Assembly (NCBI GenBank): GCA_023955635.1
Contig: JAMXHR010000017.1
Span: 124,001 to 188,000, forward strand
Direction: 5' to 3'
DNA length: 64,000 nt
DNA from: Methanosarcina sp. ERenArc_MAG2
GTDB lineage: Archaea; Halobacteriota; Methanosarcinia; Methanosarcinales; Methanosarcinaceae
Shown here in pieces: positions 1-9,994 of the stretch (the stretch's first letter is position 1; every line of letters begins with the position of its first letter). A model generated the notes under the pieces. It worked only from the letters and a program-made list of their open reading frames with translations. It was not told the DNA's origin and did not search any database. Made by a program: the position numbers and the translations under genes.

Positions 1-92
1 ACTAAGAGAATCAGGCCGTCAACCGTATAAAACGTGACTTTAATCCACAGTCTTTGCCGTAATTGATTTTGTTCATCAAGTGCGTAGTCCTA
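1..92. repeat. Partial copy of 119-bp MITE family A
   Basis: The right end of a small inverted-repeat element, cut by the window edge. It ends in AAGTGCGTAGTCCTAT and its interior matches the divergent copy at 25695-25812 (shared ATCA-GGCC-TCAAC-GT pattern). The family has termini TAGGACTTACGCACTT and no ORF. Further copies lie at 11742, 25695, 26386, 34690 and 58954. Confidence 0.6.
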
Positions 93-93
93 T

Positions 94-191
94 ATCCCTT
101 GGGGAGATCCGGAACCTCGTTCTGGACTCGCAGCTGAGGACATAGTAAAATGGGCTAAAAATAAATGGGGAAAAACAGGAACTATAGCTAC
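94..191 (+). other. Possible coding remnant truncated by IS630
   Basis: One plus-strand frame is open across this stretch and reads like protein (it includes GLAAEDIVKWAKNKWG). It is bounded by the MITE on the left and cut by the IS630 terminus on the right. I cannot assign a family. It may be the remnant of a gene destroyed by the two insertions. Confidence 0.25.
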
Positions 192-1367
192 TAGTGTCGC
201 GAAAATTTAATTCTTTGTTAACTTTATAAGCTCTGAATCCCTTTACATCTTCATGCTTACTATTAACCTTGAAGATCACGAGGTAAATTTCCTTCTTGAC
301 TTTGTGAGAAAAGGACATAAAAGTGCACGAGAAATCACCCGAGCACGTGTCCTCCTCCTTTCAAACCAGCATAAAACAGGTACAGAGATAGCGAAAACAT
401 TAGGTATTTCCAGGAATACTACTTTTAATATCAGGAAACGATACGTTGAAGAAGGTCTTCTGAGTTCTCTTTTTGACAAACCACGACCTGGTCAACCTAT
501 AAAATACACCGAAAAACATGTTGCAGAAATAATTGCGCTCGCATGTACCAGTTCTCCCGATGGAAGCAAAAGATGGTCGCTTACACTGCTTACTGAAGAA
601 CTGAAGAAAAAAGAAGGATTTGAAACAATAAACAAAGAGAGCATCAGGCTTATTCTAAAAAAGCAAAACTAAACCCTGGTTAAGACGGATGTGGTGCATT
701 CAGACGATTGATTCCGAGTACAGAAAGAGAATGTATGACGTTCTTGACCTATACGAAGAGGATTACGACCCTAAAAACCCTATTATCTGTCTTGACGAGA
801 AACCAAAGCAACTGCTTGGAGATAAGAGAATTCCCATTCCTATGAAGCCTGGAAGTCCAGAGAGGTATGATTATGAATATATCAGGAACGGAACAGCAAA
901 CATATTCATGGCAGTAGAGTTCAAAGCAGGAAAAAGGGTGACTCAGGTAACCAAAAGAAGAACTATGAAGGATTTTGCACAATTCGTGAAAATTCTCGTT
1001 ACCGAAGAATATTCTGAAGCTGAAGTCATCCGACTGGTTACGGATAATCTCAATATACATAAAGAAAAGTCATTCTACGAAACATTCAGCGAAGAAGAAG
1101 CAAAAACAATTCTGGACAAGATAGAATTCCATTATACGCCAAAACATGCAAGTTGGCTTAATGCTGCAGAAATAGAGATCAATGTTATGGATATTGAATG
1201 TACAGGCAGAAGGATCGGGGATATGGAGACACTTACACACGAAGTGGATGCATGGACAAAGAGAAGGAATGAACATAAAAAGAAAATAGAATGGAAATTT
1301 ACGAGGAAGAATGCGGACGAGAAAATGTCAAAGTATTATGTGAAATAATTAAATTGACAAGACACTA
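192..1367 (+). mobile_element. IS630-family insertion sequence
   Basis: A 1.18-kb element with terminal inverted repeats. The left end reads TAGTGTCGCGAAAATTTAAT and the right end, on the minus strand, reads TAGTGTCTTGTCAATTTAAT. The outermost TA at each end fits the TA target preference of IS630/Tc1-mariner elements. It carries one transposase gene that is frameshifted once. A related 86-bp non-autonomous element with the same TAGTGTCG ends lies at 60774-60859, and an isolated TAGTGTCGC end occurs just outside the element at 1378. Confidence 0.85.
253..1348 (+). pseudogene. IS630-family transposase (one frameshift)
   Basis: DDE transposase of the IS630/Tc1-mariner superfamily. The N-terminal part (253-672) has a helix-turn-helix with the order TGTEIAKTLGISRNT. 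The C-terminal part (in frame from about 671) holds the catalytic triad: D in IICLDEKP, D in LVTDNLNIHK and E in LNAAEIEI. The two parts join as KKQN-KPWLRRMWCI if the frame moves +1 near 667-671. The usual -1 slippery heptamers for programmed frameshifting are not obvious there, so a single-base loss is the simpler explanation. Combined length is about 365 aa, normal for the family. Confidence 0.85.
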
Positions 1368-1423
1368 GCTTTTCTAATAGTGTCGCTATATCATAAATTG
1401 AAAACAATAGACCATTCTTCAGT

Positions 1424-1588
1424 ATGATTCCAAATCATTTTCGACTTTGTAGAGGATACATAGTTCAAGACGGGTATACATATTTACGCCTTAATGGTCC
1501 AATGCCTGTTGGTTCGACATATGGCAATCCAAGATTACTTGAACGCACATACGGCAGTTCAGAAATGAAAAGTGTATATGTAAGGTAA
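1424..1588 (+). CDS. Hypothetical 54-aa ORF
   Basis: A short ATG-initiated frame between the IS630 element and the first YVTN gene. The peptide is basic and Tyr/Gly rich (RGYIVQDGYTYLRLNGP). No family is recognised and there is no strong ribosome-binding site. It could be the tail of a gene lost to the IS insertion. The rest of the 1368-1754 interval holds no gene I can support. Confidence 0.2.
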   Translation: MIPNHFRLCRGYIVQDGYTYLRLNGPMPVGSTYGNPRLLERTYGSSEMKSVYVR

Positions 1589-1754
1589 AAATTCCTCAGA
1601 GGAATTTGATAAACTTCTGGTTTTCAACGGTTGCCTATGACCTATATAACAACCGACCAAAGATTGGGGTTTATCGAAACCTCCTTTTTATAGGGTGCTG
1701 GCATGAAAAAATCCATGAGGGAGTCGCTTTGTTGCTTTTAAATGAGTCCATAAG

Positions 1755-3202
1755 TTGGGATTTAAAATGGAAGAAATAACATATGATAAAACATATCGAG
1801 AGCATACTCTCATAAGAGTTTTGGGAATAACTTCACTTACGATTTTAGTATTAGCTGGTGTAGCAAGTGCAGCTCCATTTGCATATGTGACAAATCTGGG
1901 AGATTATAATCTGAGAGGTTATTATTACGATATGAATTATAAAGGTGCTATCCCGACTCCTAGTGTCGCTGTAATTGACACAGTAACTAACAATATTAAA
2001 GCCAAAGTGCCTCTCGGCGATGGGTGGCCTGTAGGAGTTGCAGTCAACCCTGCAGGAACAAAGGTATATGTAGCGTCCGCAACTATAGACGACGTCTGCA
2101 TTGTTTATGTAATTGACACAGCCTCAAACACGGTCAATACCAAAGTGAATATCAGAAGTAGTTATCCTTCGGGAATTACATTTAACCCTGCAGGAACAAG
2201 AGTTTATGTGACGAAGCAGCGAGACAACACCGATATCTCTGTAATCAACCCAGCGACAAATACTTTAATGGCACCGATTATTGTGGGGCCGATTACTTAT
2301 GATATTGCATTTACACCGGATGGAAAAAAATATATGCTGCAAACAGTCACAACAACACTATTTACGTAATTGATACGGCTACAAACAAAGTTACAGCCAA
2401 TGTACCTGTAGGAGACAGTCCTTATGAAGTTGTAGTCACACCGGACGGAAAAAAGGTATACGTACCTAACTATAACAGCAGCACTGTGTCTGTAATTGAC
2501 ACAGCCACTGATAATATAATAACCACTGTGCCTGTAGGAGACTCGCCTCATCGTGTTGCAGTTACTTCTGATGGAAATAAAATATATGTAGCTAACAACA
2601 ACACTGTCTCTGTAATTGATACAGCCACGGATAATGTAATAGCCACCGTGCCTGTAGGAACTTCTTCTCGTGAAATTATAGTCAGTCCAGATGGAAGTAT
2701 GGTATATTTAGGAAACTTCTACAATAAAAGTGTCACTGTAATTAATACAAAAACAAACACTGTCACAGCCAGAGTGCCTGTAGGAGAATGGCCCATGGGA
2801 ATTGCAGTCACACCAGACGGAAAAAAGGTATATGTGGCAAACGCCGAAAGTGACAATGTTTCAGTGATTGACACAACCACAAACACTGTTACGGCTACGG
2901 TGAATGCAGGAATCTATCCTACTGGAGTTGCCATAGGGCCTCTTACAGATTCTGATATGACTTATCAAAGCACAAGGGTAACCTCCAATGCAACTGAAGG
3001 TGCAGGAGTTGAAGAAACTAACTTATCATCATCTGAAGAAATAAATGCTGTCGAACTCAATAATTCAAACAATAATTCTGAATCTGATAATGGTAGTAGC
3101 TCAAGTGGAAATGAATCGAGCAAAAATAACTCTACACCAGGTTTTGGATTATTAGGGAGCTTGACCTGCCTTTATGGGGGATGGAAACTCAGGAAAAAGT
3201 AA
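1755..3202 (+). CDS. YVTN beta-propeller surface protein 1, PGF-CTERM (one frameshift)
   Basis: Secreted surface protein built of about eight YVTN-type propeller blades, each carrying variants of SVIDTATNxVxATVPVG and PDGKKVYVAN. The probable start is the ATG at 1767, giving an N-terminal signal peptide (LTILVLAGVASAAPFAYV). A Ser/Asn-rich linker leads to PGF plus a hydrophobic stretch plus KLRKK, a classical PGF-CTERM signal for archaeosortase processing and lipid anchoring (known for the family). The frame breaks at the A7 run 2324-2330; one more A restores PDGKKIYAAN and joins the two ORFs (1755-2369 and 2486-3202). A paralogue with nearly identical leader and upstream sequence follows at 3399, so this is a tandem duplication. 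Confidence 0.85.
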
Positions 3203-3398
3203 TGAGAGACTTGGAGAAACTGAAGTACTGGTATTAATGATCTATTGGCTCTCAAGTCTGATGTACAAACTTAAGAAACCCGATTATATCGAAACACTGC
3301 ACATCATGAGGGATTGAAACTCTTCAATTTTTAGGCGCTGGTATGAAAAAAATCCATGAGGAGTCGCTGATGTTGTTGCTTTTAAATGAGTCCATAAG

Positions 3399-4532
3399 TT
3401 GGGATTTAAAATGGAAGAAATAACATATGATAAAACATATCGAGAGCATACTCTCATAAGAGTTTTGGGAATAATAACTTTACTTACGATTTTAATATCG
3501 GCTGATGTAGCAGGTGCATCGCCATTTGCATATGTTTCTAACCACGACAGCAATAATATTTCTGTAATTGACACCTCAATAAATAAGGTTACAGCCACAG
3601 TAGATGTAGGAGACCATCCTGCTGGAGTTGCAGTCAGTCCAGATGGGAAAAAGGCATATGTGGTGAACGCAGGTAGCAACACTGTGTCTGTAATTGATAC
3701 TGCCAAAAATAAGGTTATAGACACAGTGAAAGTAGGAACCTATCCTCAAAAAATTTCAGTCAGTCCGGACGGAACAAAGGCATATGTGACAAGTTTCAGC
3801 AACAACACTGTTTCTGCAATTGACACTTCTACGAACAAAGTTACATCCACAGTAGATGTAGGAAACTTTCCTTTTGGAGTTGCAGTCAGCCCGGATGGGA
3901 AAAAGGCATATGTGACGAATTCTGGCGGTTACTCAACTAACTTTACAGGTACAGTCTCTGTAATTGACACAGCCACAAACGCTGTTGCAGCCACGATATA
4001 TACAGGAAACAACTCACTTGGGGTTGCATTCAGTCCTGACGGAACAAAGGCATATGTGATGAACTCCAATATTTATCATGATCCTCCAGCTACTATTTCG
4101 ATAATTAACACAACCACAAACGAGGTTACAGCCACAGTGAATATAGGAGACACTCCTCACGGAGTTGCAGTCAGCCTGGATGGGAAAAAGGTATATGTAG
4201 CGATACAGCCCCCGATTCACTTACAGGTGCTGTTAATATAATTGATACAGCCACAAACAAGGTTACAGCCACTGTGCCCGTAGGAAAGGCACCTGGTGGA
4301 ATCGAAGTCACTCCAGATGGAACAAAGGTATATGTGGTAAATTATGCGAGCCACTCTGTCTCTGCAATTGACACAGCTACAGAAAAGGTTACAGATACAG
4401 TGAACGTAGGAAAATACCCTGTTGAAGTTGCCATTGTGCCTTTTACAAATTCTAATATGACTAATCAAAGCACAAAAGCAATCTCCAATGCAACTGAAGA
4501 TATAGGAGTCGAAGAAACTAACTTATCATCAT
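3399..4532 (+). pseudogene. YVTN beta-propeller surface protein 2, body (frameshift, IS-interrupted)
   Basis: Tandem paralogue of the preceding gene: the roughly 90 bp before the start and the leader MEEITYDKTYREHTLI are almost identical. It has YVTN blades with SVIDTATN and PDGKKAYV repeats and a signal peptide ending near AGASPFAYV. Two lesions are visible. A one-base loss near 4200 switches frame between KKVYVA and DTAPDSLTGA. Then, after NLSS at about 4532, a 1.6-kb insertion sequence interrupts the gene. The missing Ser/Asn linker and PGF-CTERM tail lie beyond the IS at 6138-6309. Joining 4532 to 6138 recreates the sequence seen in the first paralogue. Confidence 0.85.
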
Positions 4533-6137
4533 ATGAGAGTCTTTTTAATTTTTTCTGGATCTTCTTCAATTTTGAAAAAATCAAGAAATTTCATTCTAAT
4601 TTGAGTAAACTAATCTACTCATTTTGAGAAAGTTTATTTATTGATGCAAGAACTTATCCAATTTTTTTGTTACATGCCCTATTTTTATGGAGATTTTCAT
4701 CAGCTACCGCTATAGGAATTCCATTTTAAATTGAAGAGTTATTTTTTTTCTACCTTTATCCATATTGGAATCTTGCCCTCATTAAAGGTGAGAATCCTCT
4801 CCATTTTCCAGTACTGAAACACCGTTTGTTGAAATAAGTAAACAAATTATAACAGAAATTAGTTAGCCCACTATCAGTTTTGAATGATCTTGCTTTGTCT
4901 ACAATATCACCTATCAAAGAAAATATCTTTTCCATTGTGTTATCTGTCTCAGGTGTAAAACCCTTTTTCAAGAAACTTACATTTTTCGTGAAAATCTCTT
5001 TTGCATAAGAAATTGCTTTATGAGACGCTTTTGAAAGTTCCAGACCAGAATCCAATTCTCGGATCTTTTGAAAACATACAACAGCACTGATAACCGTATC
5101 AGAGCGTATTAATTGACATATCTCATTGTACACAAGCTCATCATTACCTGGAATATTTGTGATGGAATTGAATTCGTCACTGTATCTCTTACTAACGTTT
5201 TTTAATTGATGGAACACGCAAAAGGAGTGAGCCACTTCAGGGAAGACACTTTTTACAGCTCCAATAATTGCTTTATCTTCGTCAGAAACGATCTTTTGTA
5301 TTTTACCTTCAGGAAATCGGTTTTTTATTCGTATGAAAAGAGGCATCAGAGCTTCAATTGTTGGTAATCTGTCAGTTATCTCAAAATCCAAAACGACCTT
5401 TTCTTTTGTGGCAATAACGTAAACAGATTTATATCGCATCTTTTTCCATTCTTTTTCTGAAATTTCTCTTCCCAACAGAGTTTCAAATTTCTTTTTCCAT
5501 CCTTTTTTGATCCAATCTCCATCAACATACAATGTTCTGTCAAAAGCAATATTTTGATCTAAAAGTTCTTGCTTTGAAAGCTCTGCTTGTTGTTGCTCAT
5601 ATAACCATAGTGAAGTGGCACAAGGAGCTCTCCCACAGAAATCAGTTAGTCCTTCTGTATATGTTTCTCCAATTTTTCGAGAATTGTTTAGACTGCATCG
5701 CCCATCGTATCTAACAGACATTTGTTTTTCATAAAACTCATAACTGTAATTTGCAGAACCAGGAACACCAATAATCTGATCATGGAAATGTTTCTTACAA
5801 GAAAAACAAGTCCAGTATGTAACATCGCGAGCTATAGTACCGTGACTTGATAAAATAAAACGAGTGTAGTGAGAGTTTACATGTAATTTACTTCCACAAT
5901 CATCACAATGAGTAGGAGAATATACAAAGAACATAGGGTAGTATCGATTTTCAACCAAAACCTTTGGTAAAGGAATTATTATTTTTCCGTCAACAACCGT
6001 TTTTGCCATTGATTTGTCTATTGCGAGGTTCCCTTTTCCCATTCACAACTATATTATATCAATATAATTAAAATATTATTGTTTTGTATGATATGAGAGA
6101 AAGTCTGAAGACCAGAAAATAATAAAAAGTCTCTCAT
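4533..6137 (-). mobile_element. 1.6-kb insertion sequence with about 30-bp TIRs
   Basis: The left end begins ATGAGAGTCTTTTTAATT and the right end, read on the minus strand, begins ATGAGAGACTTTTTATTA; similarity continues through TTTTCTGGxTCTTC. The element sits precisely inside a YVTN gene whose uninterrupted paralogue lies upstream, so the insertion point is unambiguous. I see no clear target duplication beyond two or three ambiguous bases. It carries one intact transposase gene and looks recent. Confidence 0.85.
4756..6042 (-). CDS. Transposase, MULE/IS256-like DDE type
   Basis: Intact 428-aa transposase. Residues 40-90 contain a zinc-finger-like block (CDDCGSKL then CFSCKKHFH). The catalytic core includes YVDGDWIKKGWKKK (first Asp), KIVSDEDKAIIGAV (second Asp) and the C-x2-H signature FCVFHQLKNV, a pattern shared by the MULE, IS256 and related transposases. 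The exact IS family was not determined; ISH6-like is a possibility. It is the only gene in its element and reads opposite to the YVTN gene it disrupts. Confidence 0.75.
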   Translation of the reverse strand: MGKGNLAIDKSMAKTVVDGKIIIPLPKVLVENRYYPMFFVYSPTHCDDCGSKLHVNSHYTRFILSSHGTIARDVTYWTCFSCKKHFHDQIIGVPGSANYSYEFYEKQMSVRYDGRCSLNNSRKIGETYTEGLTDFCGRAPCATSLWLYEQQQAELSKQELLDQNIAFDRTLYVDGDWIKKGWKKKFETLLGREISEKEWKKMRYKSVYVIATKEKVVLDFEITDRLPTIEALMPLFIRIKNRFPEGKIQKIVSDEDKAIIGAVKSVFPEVAHSFCVFHQLKNVSKRYSDEFNSITNIPGNDELVYNEICQLIRSDTVISAVVCFQKIRELDSGLELSKASHKAISYAKEIFTKNVSFLKKGFTPETDNTMEKIFSLIGDIVDKARSFKTDSGLTNFCYNLFTYFNKRCFSTGKWRGFSPLMRARFQYG

Positions 6138-6309
6138 CTGAAGAAAAAAAGCCGTAATATTCAATGGTTCAAACAATAATAGTTTTGAGTCTGATAACGG
6201 TAGTAACCCAAGTGAAAATAATTCGAGTAAAAATAACTTTACTCCAGGTTTTATATTATTTGAAGGTTTGATCTGTCTTTATGGAGTGTGGAAGTTCAGC
6301 AAGAAGTAA
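6138..6309 (+). pseudogene. Detached PGF-CTERM tail of YVTN protein 2
   Basis: Continuation of the gene interrupted at 4532. The translation shows a Ser/Asn-rich linker (NNNSFESDNGSNPSENNSS) followed by TPGFILFEGLICLYGVWK and SKK, the PGF-CTERM tripartite signal. It aligns along its whole length with the C-terminus of the first YVTN protein, although a frame irregularity is present near its start (AAAAAAAGCC run). It cannot be expressed as part of the propeller while the IS is in place. Confidence 0.8.
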
Positions 6310-6926
6310 TACAGGGCTTGGATTACCAGACCGCTGAATGGCGTAATGTCTTTTTGCTTGTTTTCAACCTCTTGAGGAAAAAAGAAGGGCTAATCCCCGT
6401 CAACTGAAACAAAACAACAAATTTAATATATATTAAAAACTTTATTTTGAAAGAGTTATAAAACTATTGTTTAAATAGATAGTTTCGTCGGATTTAAGGA
6501 TTATTAATCCTCTGATTTTCACAAACTGCTGTTTTTCGTCATTATTCATCGTTTTTTGCGCTTCTATGTTTTTCACATTTCTCTAACTGCTTTTCAAAAT
6601 CTCGTTTTCCAGTTTCAATCTTTTATGCTCAGCTACGATATGTCGAAAGAATTGTATCATCTAAAGGCGAACCTTAGGCTGTATAGTATAATATAGAAGT
6701 ACAGAACGGAGGGGCAGAAAAGATAATACCGAGATAATGTCTCTTTGGAATTTTTTTGAAAGTTGTGTGTGAAGTAAATGTTTCTAAACTAGAGTTGAGG
6801 AAATAGTCAGATAGTTTAGTGATTTTATAGGAATGGCATTTCCTAGATGAAAATATTTATATGTTTGTATCTGTATTGGAATAACTGACATTCCACAAAA
6901 CAGAAAAAACAAGGGCTGGAGTAAAT
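6310..6926. other. Intergenic, no gene seen
   Basis: About 600 bp of AT-rich DNA after the YVTN tail. No conserved ORF, RNA gene or inverted repeat is evident. A TATA-like box near 6856 probably serves the operon that follows. Confidence 0.4.
6856..6863 (+). promoter_or_regulatory. Putative TATA box of the ABC/GTPase operon
   Basis: The sequence AAATATTTATATG lies about 64-71 bp before the first GTG of the operon, with AT-rich flanks, and fits the archaeal TATA consensus. It is assigned by sequence alone. Confidence 0.35.
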
Positions 6927-7055
6927 GTGGAATTGAGAAGATTTGATAACGTAAGTTTTTTCTTTGATGGAAATATCATCATTAGAAATTTTAATCTGAA
7001 TGTCATGCAGGGAGATAAGATACTGCTCAAAGGCATATTAGGGGAAATGATATGA
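6927..7055 (+). pseudogene. N-terminal stub of an ABC transporter ATPase
   Basis: A 42-codon frame with GTG start that reads LRRFDNVSFFFDGNIIIRN then MQGDKILLKG. This is the standard beginning of an ABC ATPase up to the residues just before Walker A, but the frame stops at LGEMI and the Walker A, signature and Walker B parts are absent. It overlaps the next gene by ATGA, so it is translationally coupled. An internal deletion of an ABC ATPase gene is likely. A complete ABC ATPase closes the same operon at 8979. Confidence 0.6.
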
Positions 7056-8286
7056 AAGTAATTGATGAAACAATGAGTATATACCAGATCTTAAATGAAT
7101 ATCCTTTTTTGCTAAAAATATTCAAACAGCATGGAATGAGGAAATTTGAAAACAAGGAAGTTCTTGAAAAACTTGGACCTTTACTAAAACTGAAAACAGC
7201 TCTATCAATGGTATCGGTGAATAAAGACTCTTTTATTAAGCTCTTGAATCAAGCTATTTTGGATAGTGAAGCAAAAGGAGATTTTACCCTTGCAGATTCC
7301 CCGGAACGACAAAAAGAGCTAACCCTTCTTGCCCTTTTGCCCTGCGGCATGAAGATGCCCTTTAACCGTACATTTGATGACTTTTCAGCTGAATACAGCA
7401 GACAAATGAATAATGTGCTCCATTCTCTCGTAGAAGGTAATGTCAATCATGAGCTCTCCTATTATGCCTATATCGATTTGATTACATCGATTGATGAACT
7501 ACCGGACATAATTGTCAGTTCTGATATTAACAGTTTCTACCATAAACCCTTCCAGGAGAATTTTCTTAATAAGGAATATTTTGTAAATCTTGCTTCCTCC
7601 CCTATGAACATTGATTTTGAATCCATAGGTTTTGCCGATCCCCGAGGCCAGTTTACCATGATCTCTGCAAACCTTCTTGTTCTGGTTACAATAGATAAAC
7701 TCATGAAGGATAATACAAAACCAAAATCCTGGGAAGATCTTTTAAAAGATGAGTACCGGAACAAGGTTATTATGAGGGGACAGGATGGTTTTTTCTGTAA
7801 CGGAGTACTGCTCCCGTTCTACCGGATGTACGGTATGGAGGGAATTAAAAAGCTTGCTTCTTCAGTATATTCAGGACTCCATCCATCTGAGATGGTCAAA
7901 ATGATAGACAGCAAAAAAGATGATGTACCGCCCATGTATATCATGCCTTACTTCTTTGCTAAGAAAATTCAGGACAAATCCCGGATAACGATCAATATAC
8001 CTTCAGAAGGAGCTATTGTAAGCCCTGTGCAGATGCTGGTTAAAAAAAGTGCAGTCGAACGGGTTAAGGGGATAACGGATTTTCTCTGTGGAAAGGAGTT
8101 TGGGAAAATCTCTGCCAGAGCCTTTTTCCCGACAACAAATCCTGAGGTTGACAATAATCTTAACGGTGTTGATTCACTCTATTGGCTGGGTTGGGACTTC
8201 TTGATGAATACTGACATAGGAGCCCTTAAAAAGAAGTTGAAGAGGTTTTCAATAAACAGTTTAAGGAAACCGGTGGTATTGTGTGA
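7052..8286 (+). CDS. DUF1858-type domain plus periplasmic-binding-like protein
   Basis: About 411 aa. Residues 1-55 resemble a DUF1858/ScdA-N domain (VIDETMSIYQILNEYP, then FKQHGMRKF). The rest resembles a type 2 extracellular-solute-binding fold (ITSIDELPDIIVSSD, FADPRGQFTM, SWEDLLKDEYRNKVI, PTTNPEVDNNL). No signal peptide is present, so it may work in the cytoplasm, which is odd for a binding protein. Near 8231-8245 one base seems missing: restoring it gives KEVFNKQFKETGGIV and a TGA at 8284 that overlaps the GTG start of the next gene. As written the frame runs on to 8395. It sits in an operon with an ABC ATPase and a G3E GTPase. The substrate is unknown. Confidence 0.65.
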
Positions 8287-8977
8287 GGCTTGTTACAGTA
8301 GCAGGTCCTCCATCGTCAGGAAAAACCAGTATCATTATCAAGACCATCGGAGAGCTTATACACAGGGGTTTCACAATTGGGGTGGTAAAATTTGACTGTC
8401 TCTCGGCTCAGGATGAAGAGCTCTATTCTACTCATAATATTCCGGTCAGGACCGGTCTCTCCAGAGGGCTCTGTCCTGACCACTTTTTGTAAGCAATATT
8501 GAAGAAGCCCTCAGGTGGGCAAAAGAGAGAAAGTTTGACTTTCTGATTACCGAGAGTGCCGGTCTTTGCAACCGATGTTCTCCGCATATTAAGGATGTTC
8601 TGGCAATTTGTGTTATTGATAACCTGAGTGGTGTCAACACACCTAAAAAAATCGGCCCCATGTTAAAACTTGCAGACATTGTTGTTATTACTAAAGGGGA
8701 TATTGTTTCCCAGGCAGAGCGTGAGGTCTTTGCATACAGGGTCAGACAGGTTAACCCCAGAGGAATGATAATTCAGATTAATGGTGTTACAGGACAGGGT
8801 AGTTTCTATCTTGCAAAACTTATGGAAAAAAATTCTGCAATAGAAACCCTTCAAGGAGCCACACTTCGATTTACCATGCCCGGAGCTCTATGTTCATACT
8901 GTCTTGGAGAGAGAAAAATTGGGGATGACAGGCAGATTGGTGTTTCAAAACTGGTAAATTTCAGAGGAGAAGAATAG
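8283..8977 (+). CDS. G3E/HypB-CobW-like P-loop GTPase (one frameshift)
   Basis: Begins with GTG overlapping the upstream stop. Walker A is GPPSSGKTS at residues 8-16, the Walker B/G3 region is FLITESAGLCNRCSPHI (with a CxxC) and the G4-like motif is VITKGD. This layout belongs to the SIMIBI/G3E NTPases (HypB, UreG, CobW), which load metals or cofactors. The C-terminus has another CSYC pair. The frame is broken at the T5 run 8484-8488; one extra T joins CPDHFF to VSNIEEALRWAKREK. With neighbouring ABC components, a metal or cofactor handling role is plausible but not shown. Confidence 0.7.
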
Positions 8978-8978
8978 A

Positions 8979-9992
8979 TTGCGGACAGATTTACTTCACA
9001 TGACGATAAATGAACTCAGGAAGATAATGCCCTGGATAGAGGATTACTTCTCTTCATTTGCAATTGATCCCGTGCAGTTCGGGAACAAGAAACTGGAAGA
9101 GCTGGGTTCGATACTTGGTGAAGATTATTTTATCGAGCAGGGAAGCAGCTCTCTCACCTTTATTGATGGTTTCTTTCTATTTATTGAACAGGCCAGGGCT
9201 CTTCAACAGGAAAACGGATTCACAGTTGAATCCTTGAGTGTGCTCCCAGGACATAATAAGAATGGTGAAAAAGAGGTCTTTTCGGTAGATCTAAAAAAGG
9301 GCGAGGTGACAGCAATTGTCGGTCCTACAGGATCAGGCAAATCACGTCTTCTGGCTGATATTGAATCTCTGGCTCAGGAAGATACTCCCACCGGCCGCAA
9401 AATACTGATTGATGGCCGATCTCCAGGTGATGAGGAGCGTTTCTCAACTGAAGGACATTTTATCGCACAGCTTTCACAGAACATGAACTTTGTTATGGAT
9501 CTCAGTGTTGAGGAGTTTCTGACCATGCATGCCGAGAGCCGTATGGTTGATGAGATATCCTATATTGTTAAGAAAATATATGATACTGCAAACATTCTGG
9601 CAGGAGAACCTTTCAGCAGGGAAACTCCCGTTACAGAGCTCTCAGGAGGACAATCACGCGCTCTGATGATTGCAGATACCGCACTTCTCAGTCCGGCACC
9701 TGTTGTCCTGATCGACGAGATTGAGAATGCAGGCGTTGACAAGATTAGATCTCTGGAGCTTCTGATAAGTAATAAAAAGATTGTTTTAATCAGTACTCAC
9801 GATCCTCTTCTGGCTCTATCGGCAGATCAGCGACTGGTCATTCAAAATGGCGGGATTTCAAAACTTTTAAAAACCACACCGGATGAGAAAAAGTACCTGA
9901 AGAGCCTCAAAAAAATAGACAGAAAACTTACTCTTATCCGAAATCAGTTGAGAAGGGGTGAAGAAATCGACTTCAGAAATCTTCTGGCGTAG
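8979..9992 (+). CDS. ABC transporter ATP-binding protein with N-terminal DUF1858-like region
   Basis: 337 aa from a TTG start that is preceded by GGAGAAGAAT. Residues 1-80 resemble the DUF1858-like region of the binding protein upstream (TINELRKIMPWIEDYFSSF). The ABC domain follows: Walker A VGPTGSGKSRLL, signature TELSGGQSRALMIAD, Walker B VVLIDEIENAG, and the switch His in LISTHDPLLALS. The last 50 residues are basic and helical. No permease is encoded nearby, so the operon may not form a conventional transporter. It ends two bases before the ISAzo13 element, which may have removed downstream genes. Confidence 0.8.
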   Translation: MRTDLLHMTINELRKIMPWIEDYFSSFAIDPVQFGNKKLEELGSILGEDYFIEQGSSSLTFIDGFFLFIEQARALQQENGFTVESLSVLPGHNKNGEKEVFSVDLKKGEVTAIVGPTGSGKSRLLADIESLAQEDTPTGRKILIDGRSPGDEERFSTEGHFIAQLSQNMNFVMDLSVEEFLTMHAESRMVDEISYIVKKIYDTANILAGEPFSRETPVTELSGGQSRALMIADTALLSPAPVVLIDEIENAGVDKIRSLELLISNKKIVLISTHDPLLALSADQRLVIQNGGISKLLKTTPDEKKYLKSLKKIDRKLTLIRNQLRRGEEIDFRNLLA

Positions 9993-9994
9993 CT

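Noticed and set aside
655..691. Programmed ribosomal frameshift in the IS630 transposase
   Set aside because: The required shift is +1 and the A-rich run does not place a standard slippery heptamer in the zero frame. A base loss is simpler, as elsewhere in this window.
1962..1970. TAGTGTCGC inside YVTN gene 1, resembling the IS630 terminus
   Set aside because: It encodes part of the regular SVAVIDT blade motif and has no partner end, so it is coincidence.
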